From: Curtobacterium herbarum
GTDB taxonomy: Bacteria; Actinomycetota; Actinomycetes; Actinomycetales; Microbacteriaceae
Assembly (NCBI RefSeq): GCF_016907335.1
Contig: NZ_JAFBBT010000001.1
Span: forward strand, 3,100,001-3,164,000
Direction: 5' to 3'
DNA length: 64,000 nucleotides
Made by a program: the position numbers and the translations under genes. Shown piece by piece: positions 17,872-25,669 of this stretch (positions are counted from its first letter, which is position 1; each line of letters opens with the position of its first letter). The notes beneath the pieces were generated by a model. That model was not told the origin of the DNA, did no database searches, and saw nothing but the letters and a program-made list of their open reading frames with translations.

Positions 17872-18107
17872 CAGATCTTCTCCCCACGGGCGAGGATGCC
17901 CGCCACGACGGACTCGATACCGCGAGCATCGATGACCTTGATGCCCTTGGCGCTGACGTTGAGCGTCACGTTACGACGCAGCGACGGCACGTAGTAGGTC
18001 TTCTTCTGCACGTTCGGGTCGAAGCGACGCTTCGTCCGGCGGTGCGAGTGCGAGATGTTGTGTCCGAAGCCGGGAACGGCGCCGGTCACCTGGCACACTG
18101 CAGCCAT
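17871..18107 (-). CDS. rpmB: 50S ribosomal protein L28, zinc-free form
   Basis: 78 aa. [28 protein letters not shown] and the C-terminal [20 protein letters not shown] identify L28; only one Cys (Cys5) remains, so it lacks the two CX2C pairs of zinc-binding L28. First gene of the operon; AGGAGGAAACC precedes the ATG. A perfect 20-bp palindrome covers the expected -35/spacer region 22 bp upstream. Confidence 0.95.
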   Translation of the reverse strand: MAAVCQVTGAVPGFGHNISHSHRRTKRRFDPNVQKKTYYVPSLRRNVTLNVSAKGIKVIDARGIESVVAGILARGEKI

Positions 18108-18118
18108 GGTTTCCTCCT

Positions 18119-18148
18119 GATGAATACCGTGCAGCCGATCGGCTGCAC
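18119..18148 (-). promoter_or_regulatory. rpmB promoter with 20-bp palindrome
   Basis: TATTCA on the reverse strand (18121-18126) can serve as -10. Just upstream, 18129-18148 is a perfect palindrome with half-site GTGCAGCCGA, covering spacer and -35. It does not resemble the AT-rich Zur box before znuA. Either a repressor operator or a hairpin. Confidence 0.45.
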
Positions 18149-18580
18149 CCAAGGTCACTTGCCTGGTGCACACGCGCTGGGCAGTCGGACCCGGACGTCG
18201 GAACGTCCGGAGCGAGGAGCCCGGCGAGGGGGTGTGCGCACCGCCCAGACCGGCGGCGGTCCGGGTCGACGGGGTCGACCTGGGTCAGCACATCCGGGCC
18301 AGGAGGCTCGGATCCGGTACCACGCGACCGCGGCGTTCGCGACGATCGGAGGGCAGAACAACGGGCACTCCGCGCAGGCGCGGAGAACCAGCGGCCCACG
18401 TTACGCGACGGCCGGGCGCGTCGCAAGCCGGGCCTCCCGTCCGGGCGGGGTGCCGTGCGGCGCGACGGGAGGCGGGAGCGGTCGCCGACCAGCCCTGCCG
18501 GGCCCACGAGCAGCCCGGCGCAGCCCACGAGCAGCACGGTCGAGCCCACGCGGCGACCCGCACCCGCGCCGTCGCTGGGA
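18149..18580. other. gap between rpmB and zur
   Basis: About 430 bp with no convincing gene. It holds GCCCACGAGCAGC repeated at about 18504 and 18527, and the zur-side hairpin at 18432-18473. Nothing like a tRNA or a recognisable RNA was seen. Confidence 0.5.
18432..18473. terminator. possible terminator downstream of zur
   Basis: GCCTCCCGTC and GACGGGAGGC form a perfect 10-bp stem with a 22-nt loop. The arm is the same motif as in the long palindromes of this window. Confidence 0.4.
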
Positions 18581-19003
18581 CTACGCGCCACTCCGGACGG
18601 CGGCACGGGCGGTGCACTCGGCGCACTCGCCGAACACGTCGACGACGTGGCTGGCGTTCGAGAACCCGTTCGCGGCGGCGGTGGCGCGAGCCCACTCCTC
18701 GACCGGGTCGGCCTGGATCTCGACGGTCCGGCCGCAGACCCGGCAGATCAGGTGGTGGTGGTGCTTGTCGGTCGTGCACGCCCGGTACAGGGACTCACCG
18801 TCCTGCTGCAGCGAGTCGGCGTCGCCCTCGGTGGCCAGGTCGGACAGCGCCCGGTAGACGGTCGCCAGGCCGATGGTGGAGCCGCCGTCGCGCAGGTGCG
18901 CGTGCAGAGCCTGCGCGCTGACGAACCCCTCGGTCTCCGAGAGGGCCCCGCGCACCGCTTCGCGCTGCCAGGTGTTGCGGCGTGGCTTCTGGACGGCGTT
19001 CAT
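18581..19003 (-). CDS. zur: Fur-family zinc uptake regulator Zur
   Basis: 140 aa. Winged-helix N-terminus (TWQREAVRGALSETEGFVSAQALHAHLRDGG, GLATVYRALSDLA) then the metal sites HHHHLICRVCG and CAEC, with two CX2C pairs for structural zinc. Being the last gene of the znuA-znuC-znuB set (ATGA overlap with znuB) points to zinc rather than iron sensing. With zinc bound it should repress znuA via the box at 21740-21754, giving autoregulation of its own operon. Confidence 0.92.
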   Translation of the reverse strand: MNAVQKPRRNTWQREAVRGALSETEGFVSAQALHAHLRDGGSTIGLATVYRALSDLATEGDADSLQQDGESLYRACTTDKHHHHLICRVCGRTVEIQADPVEEWARATAAANGFSNASHVVDVFGECAECTARAAVRSGA

Positions 19004-19920
19004 GCTGCGACTCCTTGCTTCGGGACTGCCGGGAGGCCCGACCCACCGTCGACCTGCTGCTCCCGCGCCGACACGCGGTCGCGCCCACGGCGCTCCTTGC
19101 GGGCACCGACCACCCGGCAGACGACCCAGATGAGGAACGAGATGGTGGTCACGTACGGGCTGATCGGCAGTCCGCCACCGAGGGCCAGGAGGATCCCGCC
19201 GACGACCGAGGTCACCGCGAAGACGACGGAGAGCACCGGCACGAGGACCGGGTTCACCGTCACCCGCAGTGCGGCGGCGGCCGGGGTGACGAGCAGCGAG
19301 AGCACCAGCAGCGCCCCGACGATCTGCACCGACACCGCGGTGGCCAGCCCGAGCGCGACCATGAACACCAGGCCGAGCGTGCGGACCGGGACACCAGCGG
19401 CCGCGGCGACGTCCGGGTCGACCGAGGCGAACATCAGCGGACGCCAGATGACCACGAGGATGAGGACCACGACGGCGGCGATCGCCACGAGCATGCCGAG
19501 CTGCGGGTTGTCGACCGAGACGATCTGGCCGGTGAGCAGCCCGAACTTGTTCGCGGCCCGGCCCTTGTACAGCGCCAGGCAGAGGATGCCGAGGCCCAGC
19601 CCGAACGGCATGAGCACGGCGATGATCGAGTTGCGGTCGCGGGCACGGCTGCCGAGCAGCCCGATGAGCACCGCGGCGACCAGGGACCCGACGACCGAGC
19701 CGCTGACCACGTTGACGCCGAGGAGCAGCGAGGCGCTGGCACCCGCGAAGGACAACTCGCTGATGCCGTGGACGGCGAACGGCATGTTCCGGGCGACGAC
19801 GAACGGCCCGATGAGCCCGCCGACGACGCCGAGCACCGCGCCCGCGATGATCGAGTTGCGGACCAGGACGAGCAGTTCGCCGTAGTCCTGGAACGAGAAG
19901 ACGGTCGACCAGATGTCCAT
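19000..19920 (-). CDS. znuB: zinc ABC transporter permease ZnuB
   Basis: 306 aa, eight to nine TM helices of the ABC-3 (manganese/zinc) permease family: RNSIIAGAVLGVVGGLIGPFVVARNMPFAVHGISELSFAGA, then VDPDVAAAAGVPVRTLGLVFMVALGLATAVSVQIVGALLVLSLL, both hallmark blocks. The ~30-residue C-terminal tail is hydrophilic. ATG overlaps the znuC stop (TGATG) and its stop overlaps zur (ATGA). Moves Zn2+ (or Mn2+) inward with ZnuC energy. Confidence 0.93.
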   Translation of the reverse strand: MDIWSTVFSFQDYGELLVLVRNSIIAGAVLGVVGGLIGPFVVARNMPFAVHGISELSFAGASASLLLGVNVVSGSVVGSLVAAVLIGLLGSRARDRNSIIAVLMPFGLGLGILCLALYKGRAANKFGLLTGQIVSVDNPQLGMLVAIAAVVVLILVVIWRPLMFASVDPDVAAAAGVPVRTLGLVFMVALGLATAVSVQIVGALLVLSLLVTPAAAALRVTVNPVLVPVLSVVFAVTSVVGGILLALGGGLPISPYVTTISFLIWVVCRVVGARKERRGRDRVSAREQQVDGGSGLPAVPKQGVAA

Positions 19921-20813
19921 CAGATCCGTCCTTCGTCCGGGGTGGTGGTGAGCGGCCCGGGTTCGCAGTGGTGGTGTCCGTCGCCCGCGGTGTCGTGGGC
20001 GTCGCTCGCACCGACGATGACGATGCGGCCCATGGTGCGGACGACGTCGACGGGCGTGCCGTACAGGTCGCTGAGGACGTCGGCGCGCAGGACGTCGTCG
20101 GGGGCGCCGATCCGGAAGCGTCCGCCGGCGATGTAGAGGACTCGGTCGACGACGTCGAGGATCGGGTTCACGTCGTGGGTGACGAAGAGCACCGCGGCAC
20201 CCTGCTGTCGACGCTGCCGGTCGATGAGCTCGGTGACACCGCGCTGGTGCCGGAGGTCGAGCGAGATGAGGGGTTCGTCGCAGAGCAGCAGGGCGGGGTC
20301 GGCGGCGATGGCCTGTCCGACGCGGGTGCGCTGTTGCTCGCCGCCGGAGAGCTCGGCGACGGGGGCGTCGGCGAACGCGGTGGCGCCGACCTCGTCGACG
20401 ATGCGGTCGATGCGCTCGCGTTCGGCACGACGCTCGGGCCGGATCCCCCAGCGGTGCCCGGTGACGCCCTGCGCGATCATGTCGCGGGCGCGCAGCGGGG
20501 TGCCGGAGTCCATCAGCCGCTGCTGCGGGATGTAGCCGATCCGCCGGTGTCCGCGGCGGACCGGACGGCCGAGGAACGACATCGACCCGCTCGTCAGCCG
20601 CTGCTGGCCGAGGACGGTGCGGAGCAGGGAGGTCTTGCCGGCGCCGTTCGGACCGAGCACGGCGACGAACTCGCCGGGCTGGACGTCCAGGTCGAGCCCG
20701 TCCCACAGCCGACGGCTGCCGTACGCGAGCCCGGCGTCCCGGAGTGCGAGCACGGCGGAACCGCCACTGCGCTCGGCAGTGGCGGTCCGGTCCGGGTCCT
20801 GGAGGGTCGTCAC
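19920..20813 (-). CDS. znuC: zinc ABC transporter ATP-binding protein ZnuC
   Basis: 297 aa ATPase. Walker A GPNGAGKTS, Q-loop IPQQR, signature LSGGEQQR, Walker B LLLCDEP, H-loop THD are all intact. The C-terminus is His-rich (GDGHHHCEPG), common in zinc transport ATPases. GTG 20813 overlaps the znuA stop (GTGA), which decides the start; an ATG 45 bp further up would lie inside znuA. Confidence 0.93.
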   Translation of the reverse strand: MTTLQDPDRTATAERSGGSAVLALRDAGLAYGSRRLWDGLDLDVQPGEFVAVLGPNGAGKTSLLRTVLGQQRLTSGSMSFLGRPVRRGHRRIGYIPQQRLMDSGTPLRARDMIAQGVTGHRWGIRPERRAERERIDRIVDEVGATAFADAPVAELSGGEQQRTRVGQAIAADPALLLCDEPLISLDLRHQRGVTELIDRQRRQQGAAVLFVTHDVNPILDVVDRVLYIAGGRFRIGAPDDVLRADVLSDLYGTPVDVVRTMGRIVIVGASDAHDTAGDGHHHCEPGPLTTTPDEGRI

Positions 20814-21718
20814 TTCTGGAGTGCCGCCGTCACCGCGTCGATGTTCGCCTGCTGCCACGAGACGTAATCCTCCCCCTTCGGGAGCGTCTCCGTGACACCG
20901 ACGACCGGGATGCCCGCCTTCTTGGCTGCCTTCTCGACCTGCTCGGTCTCGGCGCTCGAGGTCTGCTCGTTGTACGCGAGCAGCTTCGCCTCACCGCTCG
21001 AGAAGAGCTTGAGGGTGTCGTTGAGTGCGGCCGGCGGGACGTCGTCGCCCTCCTCGATCGCCTCGGAGAAGGCCGCCGGCGTGACGTTGTCGAGACCCAT
21101 CGCGTCGAAGAGGTACCCGGGCACCGGCTCGGTGTACGCCACCTTGTCCCCGTCGACGGTCTTCTCGACCGAGGCGGTCTGCGACTCGAGCTCCTGCAGC
21201 TTGCCGGTGAGGGTCTTCGCGTTGGCCTGGAAGGTGCTGGCGTCCGCCTTGTCGAGCTTGCCCAGGCGCTCGGAGACGTCCGCGACGAGCTTCACCATGG
21301 TCGGGTAGCTGTAGAACACGTGCTCGTTGAACTCGGTGTCGCCGGCCTTCTGCAGCCCGGAGAGCTGCACGACGTTGATCGTCGGCACCTTGTCGTCGGC
21401 AGCCTTCGACAGCGTCGTCATGAAGTCGTCGTACCCGCCGCCGTTCTCGATGAGCAGGTCGGCCTTCGAGACCGCGAGCTGCGTCTTCGCGCTCGACTCG
21501 AACGAGTGCGGGTCCTGCGACGGGTCCTCGAGGATGCTCGTGACGTCGACGTGGTCGCCGCCGATGCTCTGCACGATCGAGCCGTAGACGTTCGTCGAGG
21601 CGACGACGCGGACCTTGCCGTCGCCGGAGTCGGACGATGCAGGTGAGGTCGCGCACCCGGTCAGGGCGAGCGCGGCGGCGCCGGCGACGAGCGGCAGGGC
21701 GAGGAGTCGGGAGTGCAT
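20810..21718 (-). CDS. znuA: zinc-binding lipoprotein ZnuA
   Basis: 302 aa cluster A-1 solute-binding lipoprotein. Signal peptide with lipobox ALTGC (Cys22), then VVASTNVYGSIVQSIGG, DPHSFE, and a His in EHVFYSYPTMVKLV, positions that ligate metal in this family. No long His/Asp loop is present. First gene of znuA-znuC-znuB-zur. No Shine-Dalgarno: the -10 TAGCGT is only 7 nt before ATG, so the mRNA appears leaderless. Zinc is preferred over manganese because of the Zur-type box and zur in the operon. Confidence 0.9.
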   Translation of the reverse strand: MHSRLLALPLVAGAAALALTGCATSPASSDSGDGKVRVVASTNVYGSIVQSIGGDHVDVTSILEDPSQDPHSFESSAKTQLAVSKADLLIENGGGYDDFMTTLSKAADDKVPTINVVQLSGLQKAGDTEFNEHVFYSYPTMVKLVADVSERLGKLDKADASTFQANAKTLTGKLQELESQTASVEKTVDGDKVAYTEPVPGYLFDAMGLDNVTPAAFSEAIEEGDDVPPAALNDTLKLFSSGEAKLLAYNEQTSSAETEQVEKAAKKAGIPVVGVTETLPKGEDYVSWQQANIDAVTAALQK

Positions 21719-21725
21719 GTCGACG

Positions 21726-21755
21726 ACGCTAGCGCCACATGATAACGATTGTCAA
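21726..21755 (-). promoter_or_regulatory. znuA promoter with Zur box
   Basis: Reverse strand: TTGACA (21750-21755), 18-nt spacer, TAGCGT (21726-21731). TGATAACGATTGTCA (21740-21754) is a 15-bp near-palindrome close to the actinobacterial Zur box TGAAAATGATTTTCA and overlaps -35 and spacer, where a bound repressor would block polymerase. It is conspicuously AT-rich in this DNA. Confidence 0.8.
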
Positions 21756-21772
21756 AACCGTTACCCCGGAAC

Positions 21773-21812
21773 GACGGGAGGCCCGGTGCCAGCTGGCACC
21801 GGGCCTCCCGTC
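21773..21812. terminator. 40-bp perfect palindrome after PTS EIIC gene
   Basis: Arms GACGGGAGGCCCGGTGCCAG pair perfectly; identical over 40 bp to the core of the 10121-10168 palindrome. Lies downstream of the EIIC stop and upstream of the znuA promoter, separating the two units. Confidence 0.75.
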
Positions 21813-21856
21813 CCGCGCTGATCGCGCGATTTGCGCGGAGACGCGTCGCGTCGCGA

Positions 21857-23125
21857 CTACGCCTTGGTGAGGTCGTCGACCGAGGCCGCGGCGATCTCGT
21901 CCTCCGGCTCGCGACCCGGCGTCCGCAGGTTCCACTTCTTGATCACGAAACTGAAGAGGAAGTAGTAGACCGCCGCGTACGCCAGACCGATCGGGATGAG
22001 CCAGATCGCCCCCTTCGCCTTGCCGAAGTTCAGCACGTAGTCGATCGCGCCCGCCGAGAACGAGAAGCCGTCGTGGATCCCGAGTGCGTTGACCAGCGCC
22101 AGCGAGGTGCCGGTGAGCACGGCGTGGATGACGTAGAGCGGCCAGGCCACGAACATGAACGAGTACTCGAGCGGCTCGGTGATGCCGGTGACGAAGGACG
22201 TCAGCGCGGCGGAGAGCATGATGCCGCCGACGAGCTTGCGCTGCGAGGGGCGGGCGTTGCGCCAGATCGCCAGGGCACCGGCGGGCAGGGCGAACATCAT
22301 GATCGGGAAGAAGCCGGTCTGGAAGATGCCGGCCGTGGGGTCGCCCGCCAGGAAGCGCGGGATGTCACCGGAGACGACACCGTTCGGGCCGTTGAAGCTG
22401 CCGAGCTGGAACCAGGGGAAGAAGTTGAGCAGCTGGTGCAGGCCGACCGGGATGAGCATGCGGTTCGCGAACCCGAAGATCCCACCACCGACGACCGGCT
22501 GCGACGTGACCTGCTCGCCGACCCAGGTCAGGCCGATGTCGAAGTAGCGGTAGACGAAGGACATCAGCACGGCGATGACCAGGCCGGCCGCCGCGGTGAG
22601 GATCGGCACGAGACGGCGACCCGAGAAGAACCCGAGGAAGTCGGGCATCTTCGTGCGGTGGAACTTCTGCCAGAGCCCGGCGGCCACGAGACCCATCACG
22701 ATGCCGCCGAGGACACCGAAGTTGATCGTGGCCTGCTCGCCGTTCGCGTCCTTCACGCCCGCCAGGACGATCGGCGACATGGTCTTGAAGACCTCGTACA
22801 TGACCATGTAGCCGACGACCGCGGCCAGTGCCGTCGTGCCGTCCGACTTCTTGGCCCAGCCGATGGCGATGCCGACCGCGAAGAGCAGCGGCAGCCAGGT
22901 GAAGATCGCGTTGCCGGCGGAGCCGATGACGCTCGCGCCGGTCTCGAAGCCGGGGATCGCACCGAGCAGGTCGGGCTGCCCGATGCGGTTGAGGATGCCC
23001 GCGGCCGGCATGACCGCGATGGGGAGCAGCAGGCTCCGGCCCAGCCGTTGGGCGTTCGCGAAGAAGCGGGACTGCTTCTTCGGCGTCTTCTTCTCCGGCA
23101 CGTCCGTCGTTGCAGCGGTGCTCAT
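21857..23125 (-). CDS. PTS EIIC, glucose / N-acetylglucosamine family
   Basis: 422 aa membrane transporter, ten or so TM helices, of the Glc family of phosphotransferase EIIC proteins. Typical blocks: LLLPIAVMPAAGILNRIG, GLHQLLNFFPWF, GFFPIMMFALPAGALAIW and GITEPLEYSFMFVAWPLYVIHAVLTG with the substrate-binding glutamate. Its EIIB and EIIA are separate genes transcribed divergently. The DasR/NagR-like regulator and operator nearby make N-acetylglucosamine the likeliest sugar; that is inference. ATG 23125 follows AGAGGAA. Confidence 0.9.
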   Translation of the reverse strand: MSTAATTDVPEKKTPKKQSRFFANAQRLGRSLLLPIAVMPAAGILNRIGQPDLLGAIPGFETGASVIGSAGNAIFTWLPLLFAVGIAIGWAKKSDGTTALAAVVGYMVMYEVFKTMSPIVLAGVKDANGEQATINFGVLGGIVMGLVAAGLWQKFHRTKMPDFLGFFSGRRLVPILTAAAGLVIAVLMSFVYRYFDIGLTWVGEQVTSQPVVGGGIFGFANRMLIPVGLHQLLNFFPWFQLGSFNGPNGVVSGDIPRFLAGDPTAGIFQTGFFPIMMFALPAGALAIWRNARPSQRKLVGGIMLSAALTSFVTGITEPLEYSFMFVAWPLYVIHAVLTGTSLALVNALGIHDGFSFSAGAIDYVLNFGKAKGAIWLIPIGLAYAAVYYFLFSFVIKKWNLRTPGREPEDEIAAASVDDLTKA

Positions 23126-23214
23126 CGGAGTTCCTCTCGTCATCGGGTGGAGCTGTTCGGGGTGAGTTGAGTCGCGTGGACGGCACAGGTACCCTCGGCA
23201 GTGTCGCCAGGTCC

Positions 23215-23239
23215 GGTCCTGTCCGGTCATGACCAGTTC
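23215..23239. promoter_or_regulatory. GntR (dre-like) operator between EIIC and EIIB
   Basis: A 25-bp element with core ACTGGTCATGACCGG (reverse strand) matching 23 of 25 positions to the element before the GntR gene (24891-24915). The core resembles the DasR-responsive element (ACTGGTCTAGACCA type). Located in the divergent pts promoter region, next to a TTGACA (23265-23270, reverse). Confidence 0.75.
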
Positions 23240-23303
23240 GTAGTGTCGATGACCGTGGACTGCATGTCAACCTGTGAGCGAACCCGTAACGAGGAGGAAA
23301 CAG

Positions 23304-23540
23304 ATGGCTGACATCAAGGCTGCCGACATCATCGCCGCACTCGGCGGAACCGACAACATCGACGAGGTCGAGGGCTGCATCACGCGCCTCCGCGTCGAGG
23401 TCGAGGACGGCGACCTCGTCGACAAGGACGCCCTCAAGGCCGCCGGCGCCCAGGCCGTCGTCGGTGGCGGCACCGGCTGGCAGGTCATCGTCGGACCCAT
23501 CGCCGACAACCTGGCGCAGGACATCCAGGACGAACTGTGA
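23304..23540 (+). CDS. PTS EIIB, glucose / N-acetylglucosamine family
   Basis: 78 aa stand-alone IIB domain. The phosphorylated cysteine lies in EVEGCITRLRVEVED, the standard GlcB motif. GAGGAGGAAACAG precedes ATG 23304. Its stop overlaps the EIIA start (GTGA). Receives phosphate from EIIA and passes it to the sugar at EIIC. Confidence 0.93.
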   Translation: MADIKAADIIAALGGTDNIDEVEGCITRLRVEVEDGDLVDKDALKAAGAQAVVGGGTGWQVIVGPIADNLAQDIQDEL

Positions 23541-23989
23541 CGGTCGTCCGCACGCCGTTCGCCGGCCCGGTCGTCGGGCTCTCCGACGTCCCGGACCCGG
23601 TGTTCGCCGAGCAGCTCGTCGGTGCGGGGGTCGCTGTCGACCCGACCGGTACCACCGGTGAGGTCACCGCGGTCGCCCCGGTCGACGGCACCATCGTCAA
23701 GCTGCACCCGCACGCGTTCGCGCTGCAGGGCACCGCGGGCACCGACGTCCTCGTGCACGTGGGCATCGACACCGTGAAGCTCAAGGGCGAGGGGTTCACG
23801 CTGCTGGCGAAGGAGGGCGACACTGTCACCGCGGGCGACCCCGTCGTGCGCTTCACCCCGACCGCCATCACGGCAGCGGGGTACTCCCCCGTCGTCCCCG
23901 TGGTCGTGCTCGGGTCGACGCCGGACTCGGTCCCCCAGGACACCGTCGGCACCACCGTCGCCGAGGGTGACGCGCTCTTCGAGGTCTGA
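23537..23989 (+). CDS. PTS EIIA, glucose (Crr) type
   Basis: 150 aa IIA-Glc domain. The active histidine is in DVLVHVGIDTVKLKG, preceded by APVDGTIVKLHPHAFAL with the second conserved His. Start GTG 23537 overlaps EIIB by 4 bp. A strong hairpin and the (TCTGG)n repeat follow. Confidence 0.93.
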   Translation: MTVVRTPFAGPVVGLSDVPDPVFAEQLVGAGVAVDPTGTTGEVTAVAPVDGTIVKLHPHAFALQGTAGTDVLVHVGIDTVKLKGEGFTLLAKEGDTVTAGDPVVRFTPTAITAAGYSPVVPVVVLGSTPDSVPQDTVGTTVAEGDALFEV

Positions 23990-24010
23990 ACGACCGACCA
24001 CCACGACGAC

Positions 24011-24054
24011 CGGACGGGCCGGGAGTGAGCAGCCGCTCGCTCCCGGCCCGTCCG
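24011..24054 (+). terminator. terminator after EIIA
   Basis: A 20-bp stem (CGGACGGGCCGGGAG arm, one G-T pair) with loop AGCC, followed by TTCTGG. Convergent with the GntR gene, so it may act both ways. Confidence 0.75.
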
Positions 24055-24055
24055 T

Positions 24056-24122
<67 letters not shown>

Positions 24123-24128
24123 CGGACG

Positions 24129-24866
24129 TCAGACCCGTGCCGGACTGGAGGCCGTGACCTCCATCTGCACCCGGTAGCGGTCCGACCGGTACCAGCTGCG
24201 GGCGTGTTCGACCTCGCGCGGCCCCGAGTAGGACACCCGGTCGAACTCGAGCAGCGGGGCCCCGGTCTTCGTGCCGAGCAGCGTCGCGATGTCGTCGGAC
24301 GCCGGGTTGGCGGCCACGGTCTGCCGCGCCCGGTCGATCGGGTGCCCGTACACCTCGGCCGCGATCGAGTACATCGAGCCGGACAGGTCGTGCTCGAGCA
24401 GGCCCGGGAACACGTCAGCGGCGAGCCAGGCGTCATCGACCGACACCGGCGCGCCGTCGGCCATCCGCAGCCGCTTGAGGTGCAGCGCGGTCTCGCCGTC
24501 CCCGAGGTGCAGGGCGGCGACCGTCGCGGCGGGTGGGACCCGTTCCTCCCGGACGAGCACGACCGTCGTCGGGACGTGCCCCATCGCCCGCATCTCCTCG
24601 GTGAACGAGGCCAGGTGCAGCGTGGACTGCATCGGACGGTTCGCGACGAAGGTGCCCTTGCCGCGGACGCGCTCGAGGTGTCCCTCGTTCACCAGCTGGC
24701 CCAGGGCCTCCCGCACGGTGATGCGCGAGACGCCGTACTCGGCGATGAGCTGCCGCTCCGAGGGGATCGCCGCACCGGGGGCGAGCCGCGTCGTGATGAG
24801 GTCGAGCAGGATCCGCCGCAGCTGCTGGTGCTTCGGTTCAGCACCCTCGGTGATGCGGCTCGGCAA
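24129..24866 (-). CDS. GntR/HutC family regulator with UTRA domain (DasR/NagR-like)
   Basis: 245 aa. N-terminal winged helix (PSERQLIAEYGVSRITVREALGQLVNEGHLERVRGKGTFVA) and a UTRA ligand domain, as in DasR and NagR which sense GlcN-6-P or GlcNAc-6-P. Start is TTG 24866 with GAGGAG 5 nt upstream; no ATG exists nearby in frame. The shared operator before this gene and before the PTS genes shows that it controls both, including itself. The sugar is inferred from the operator type. Confidence 0.9.
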   Translation of the reverse strand: MPSRITEGAEPKHQQLRRILLDLITTRLAPGAAIPSERQLIAEYGVSRITVREALGQLVNEGHLERVRGKGTFVANRPMQSTLHLASFTEEMRAMGHVPTTVVLVREERVPPAATVAALHLGDGETALHLKRLRMADGAPVSVDDAWLAADVFPGLLEHDLSGSMYSIAAEVYGHPIDRARQTVAANPASDDIATLLGTKTGAPLLEFDRVSYSGPREVEHARSWYRSDRYRVQMEVTASSPARV

Positions 24867-24890
24867 GCGGACTCCTCGTGTGGATCAGGT

Positions 24891-24915
24891 GGTCCTGTGC
24901 GGACATGACCAGTTC
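24891..24915. promoter_or_regulatory. GntR autoregulatory operator
   Basis: 25-bp element, differing from the pts operator (23215-23239) at two positions; lies 25 bp upstream of the regulator's TTG start. Confidence 0.75.
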
Positions 24916-24970
24916 ACCCACAGTACCGGCCGCGTCCGCACGTGCAACCGCACGACGATGGCCGGCCGGG

Positions 24971-25546
24971 TCAGGCGTTGGCGACGAGCCAGTCCAGCTG
25001 CGCCGAGGTCAGCGTGCGGTCGGTCCACGCCTGGCACTCGACACCCTCGGGCACGGCGGACCGGCTCGACCCCTGCCACACCTGGGTCAGCCCCACCCGG
25101 GCGAGCACCCGCGCGGACGCCGGGTTGTTCGTCAGCACCCGACCGGTGACCGGGACGTCCGGGCTCAGGGCGTGTGCTGCGTCCACCGCCGCGCGGGCGA
25201 CCTCGGTCGCGTAGCCGTGCCCGTGGTGTTCCGGAGCCAGGCGGTAGCCGAGGTTCCAGACGCCGCCGGCGGTGCGGTCGACGCCGCCGATGCCGAGGAA
25301 CACGCCGGAGTCCGCCGCCCGGATCGTCCACGAGCCGAGCCCGTGCCGGACCCGGCCGCCGATCTTCCGCTGCACCATGTCCTGCGTCTCGGCACGCGAG
25401 ACGTGCCGGCCGCTGGGCAGGTGCGTCCAGGTCCGGGCGTCGGAGAAGAGCTCGTGGACCAGGTCGATGTCCGCGGGGGTCACCGGTGTGAGCACCAGGC
25501 GACCCGTCCGGATCTCCTGCTGCGGGACGAGCAGCTGGTGGACCAT
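24971..25546 (-). CDS. GNAT family N-acetyltransferase (RimJ/RimL-like)
   Basis: 191 aa acetyl-CoA-dependent transferase. TGRLVLTPVTPADIDLVHELF at the start, LGIGGVDRTAGGVWNLGYRLAPEHHGHGYATEVARAAVDAAHA with the acetyl-CoA pyrophosphate loop (HGHGYA), and VLTNNPASARVLARVGLTQV as motif B. Resembles ribosomal-protein or small-molecule acetyltransferases; substrate unknown. GATGAT (25553-25558, reverse) is 6 nt before ATG. Confidence 0.88.
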   Translation of the reverse strand: MVHQLLVPQQEIRTGRLVLTPVTPADIDLVHELFSDARTWTHLPSGRHVSRAETQDMVQRKIGGRVRHGLGSWTIRAADSGVFLGIGGVDRTAGGVWNLGYRLAPEHHGHGYATEVARAAVDAAHALSPDVPVTGRVLTNNPASARVLARVGLTQVWQGSSRSAVPEGVECQAWTDRTLTSAQLDWLVANA

Positions 25547-25669
25547 GCCCTGATCATCCCCCGCGCCGCCGACATCGGCGTGAACGGCACACCAAGTCCG
25601 CGCGACCCGGACGGATGACGGAGGGCGCCCCGACCCCCGACGGACCCGGGACGGTGCGCCGCGGACCGC

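Noticed and set aside
18108..18170. Zur box sought upstream of rpmB
   Set aside because: No TGANAANNNNTTNTCA-like sequence found; only the GC-rich palindrome.
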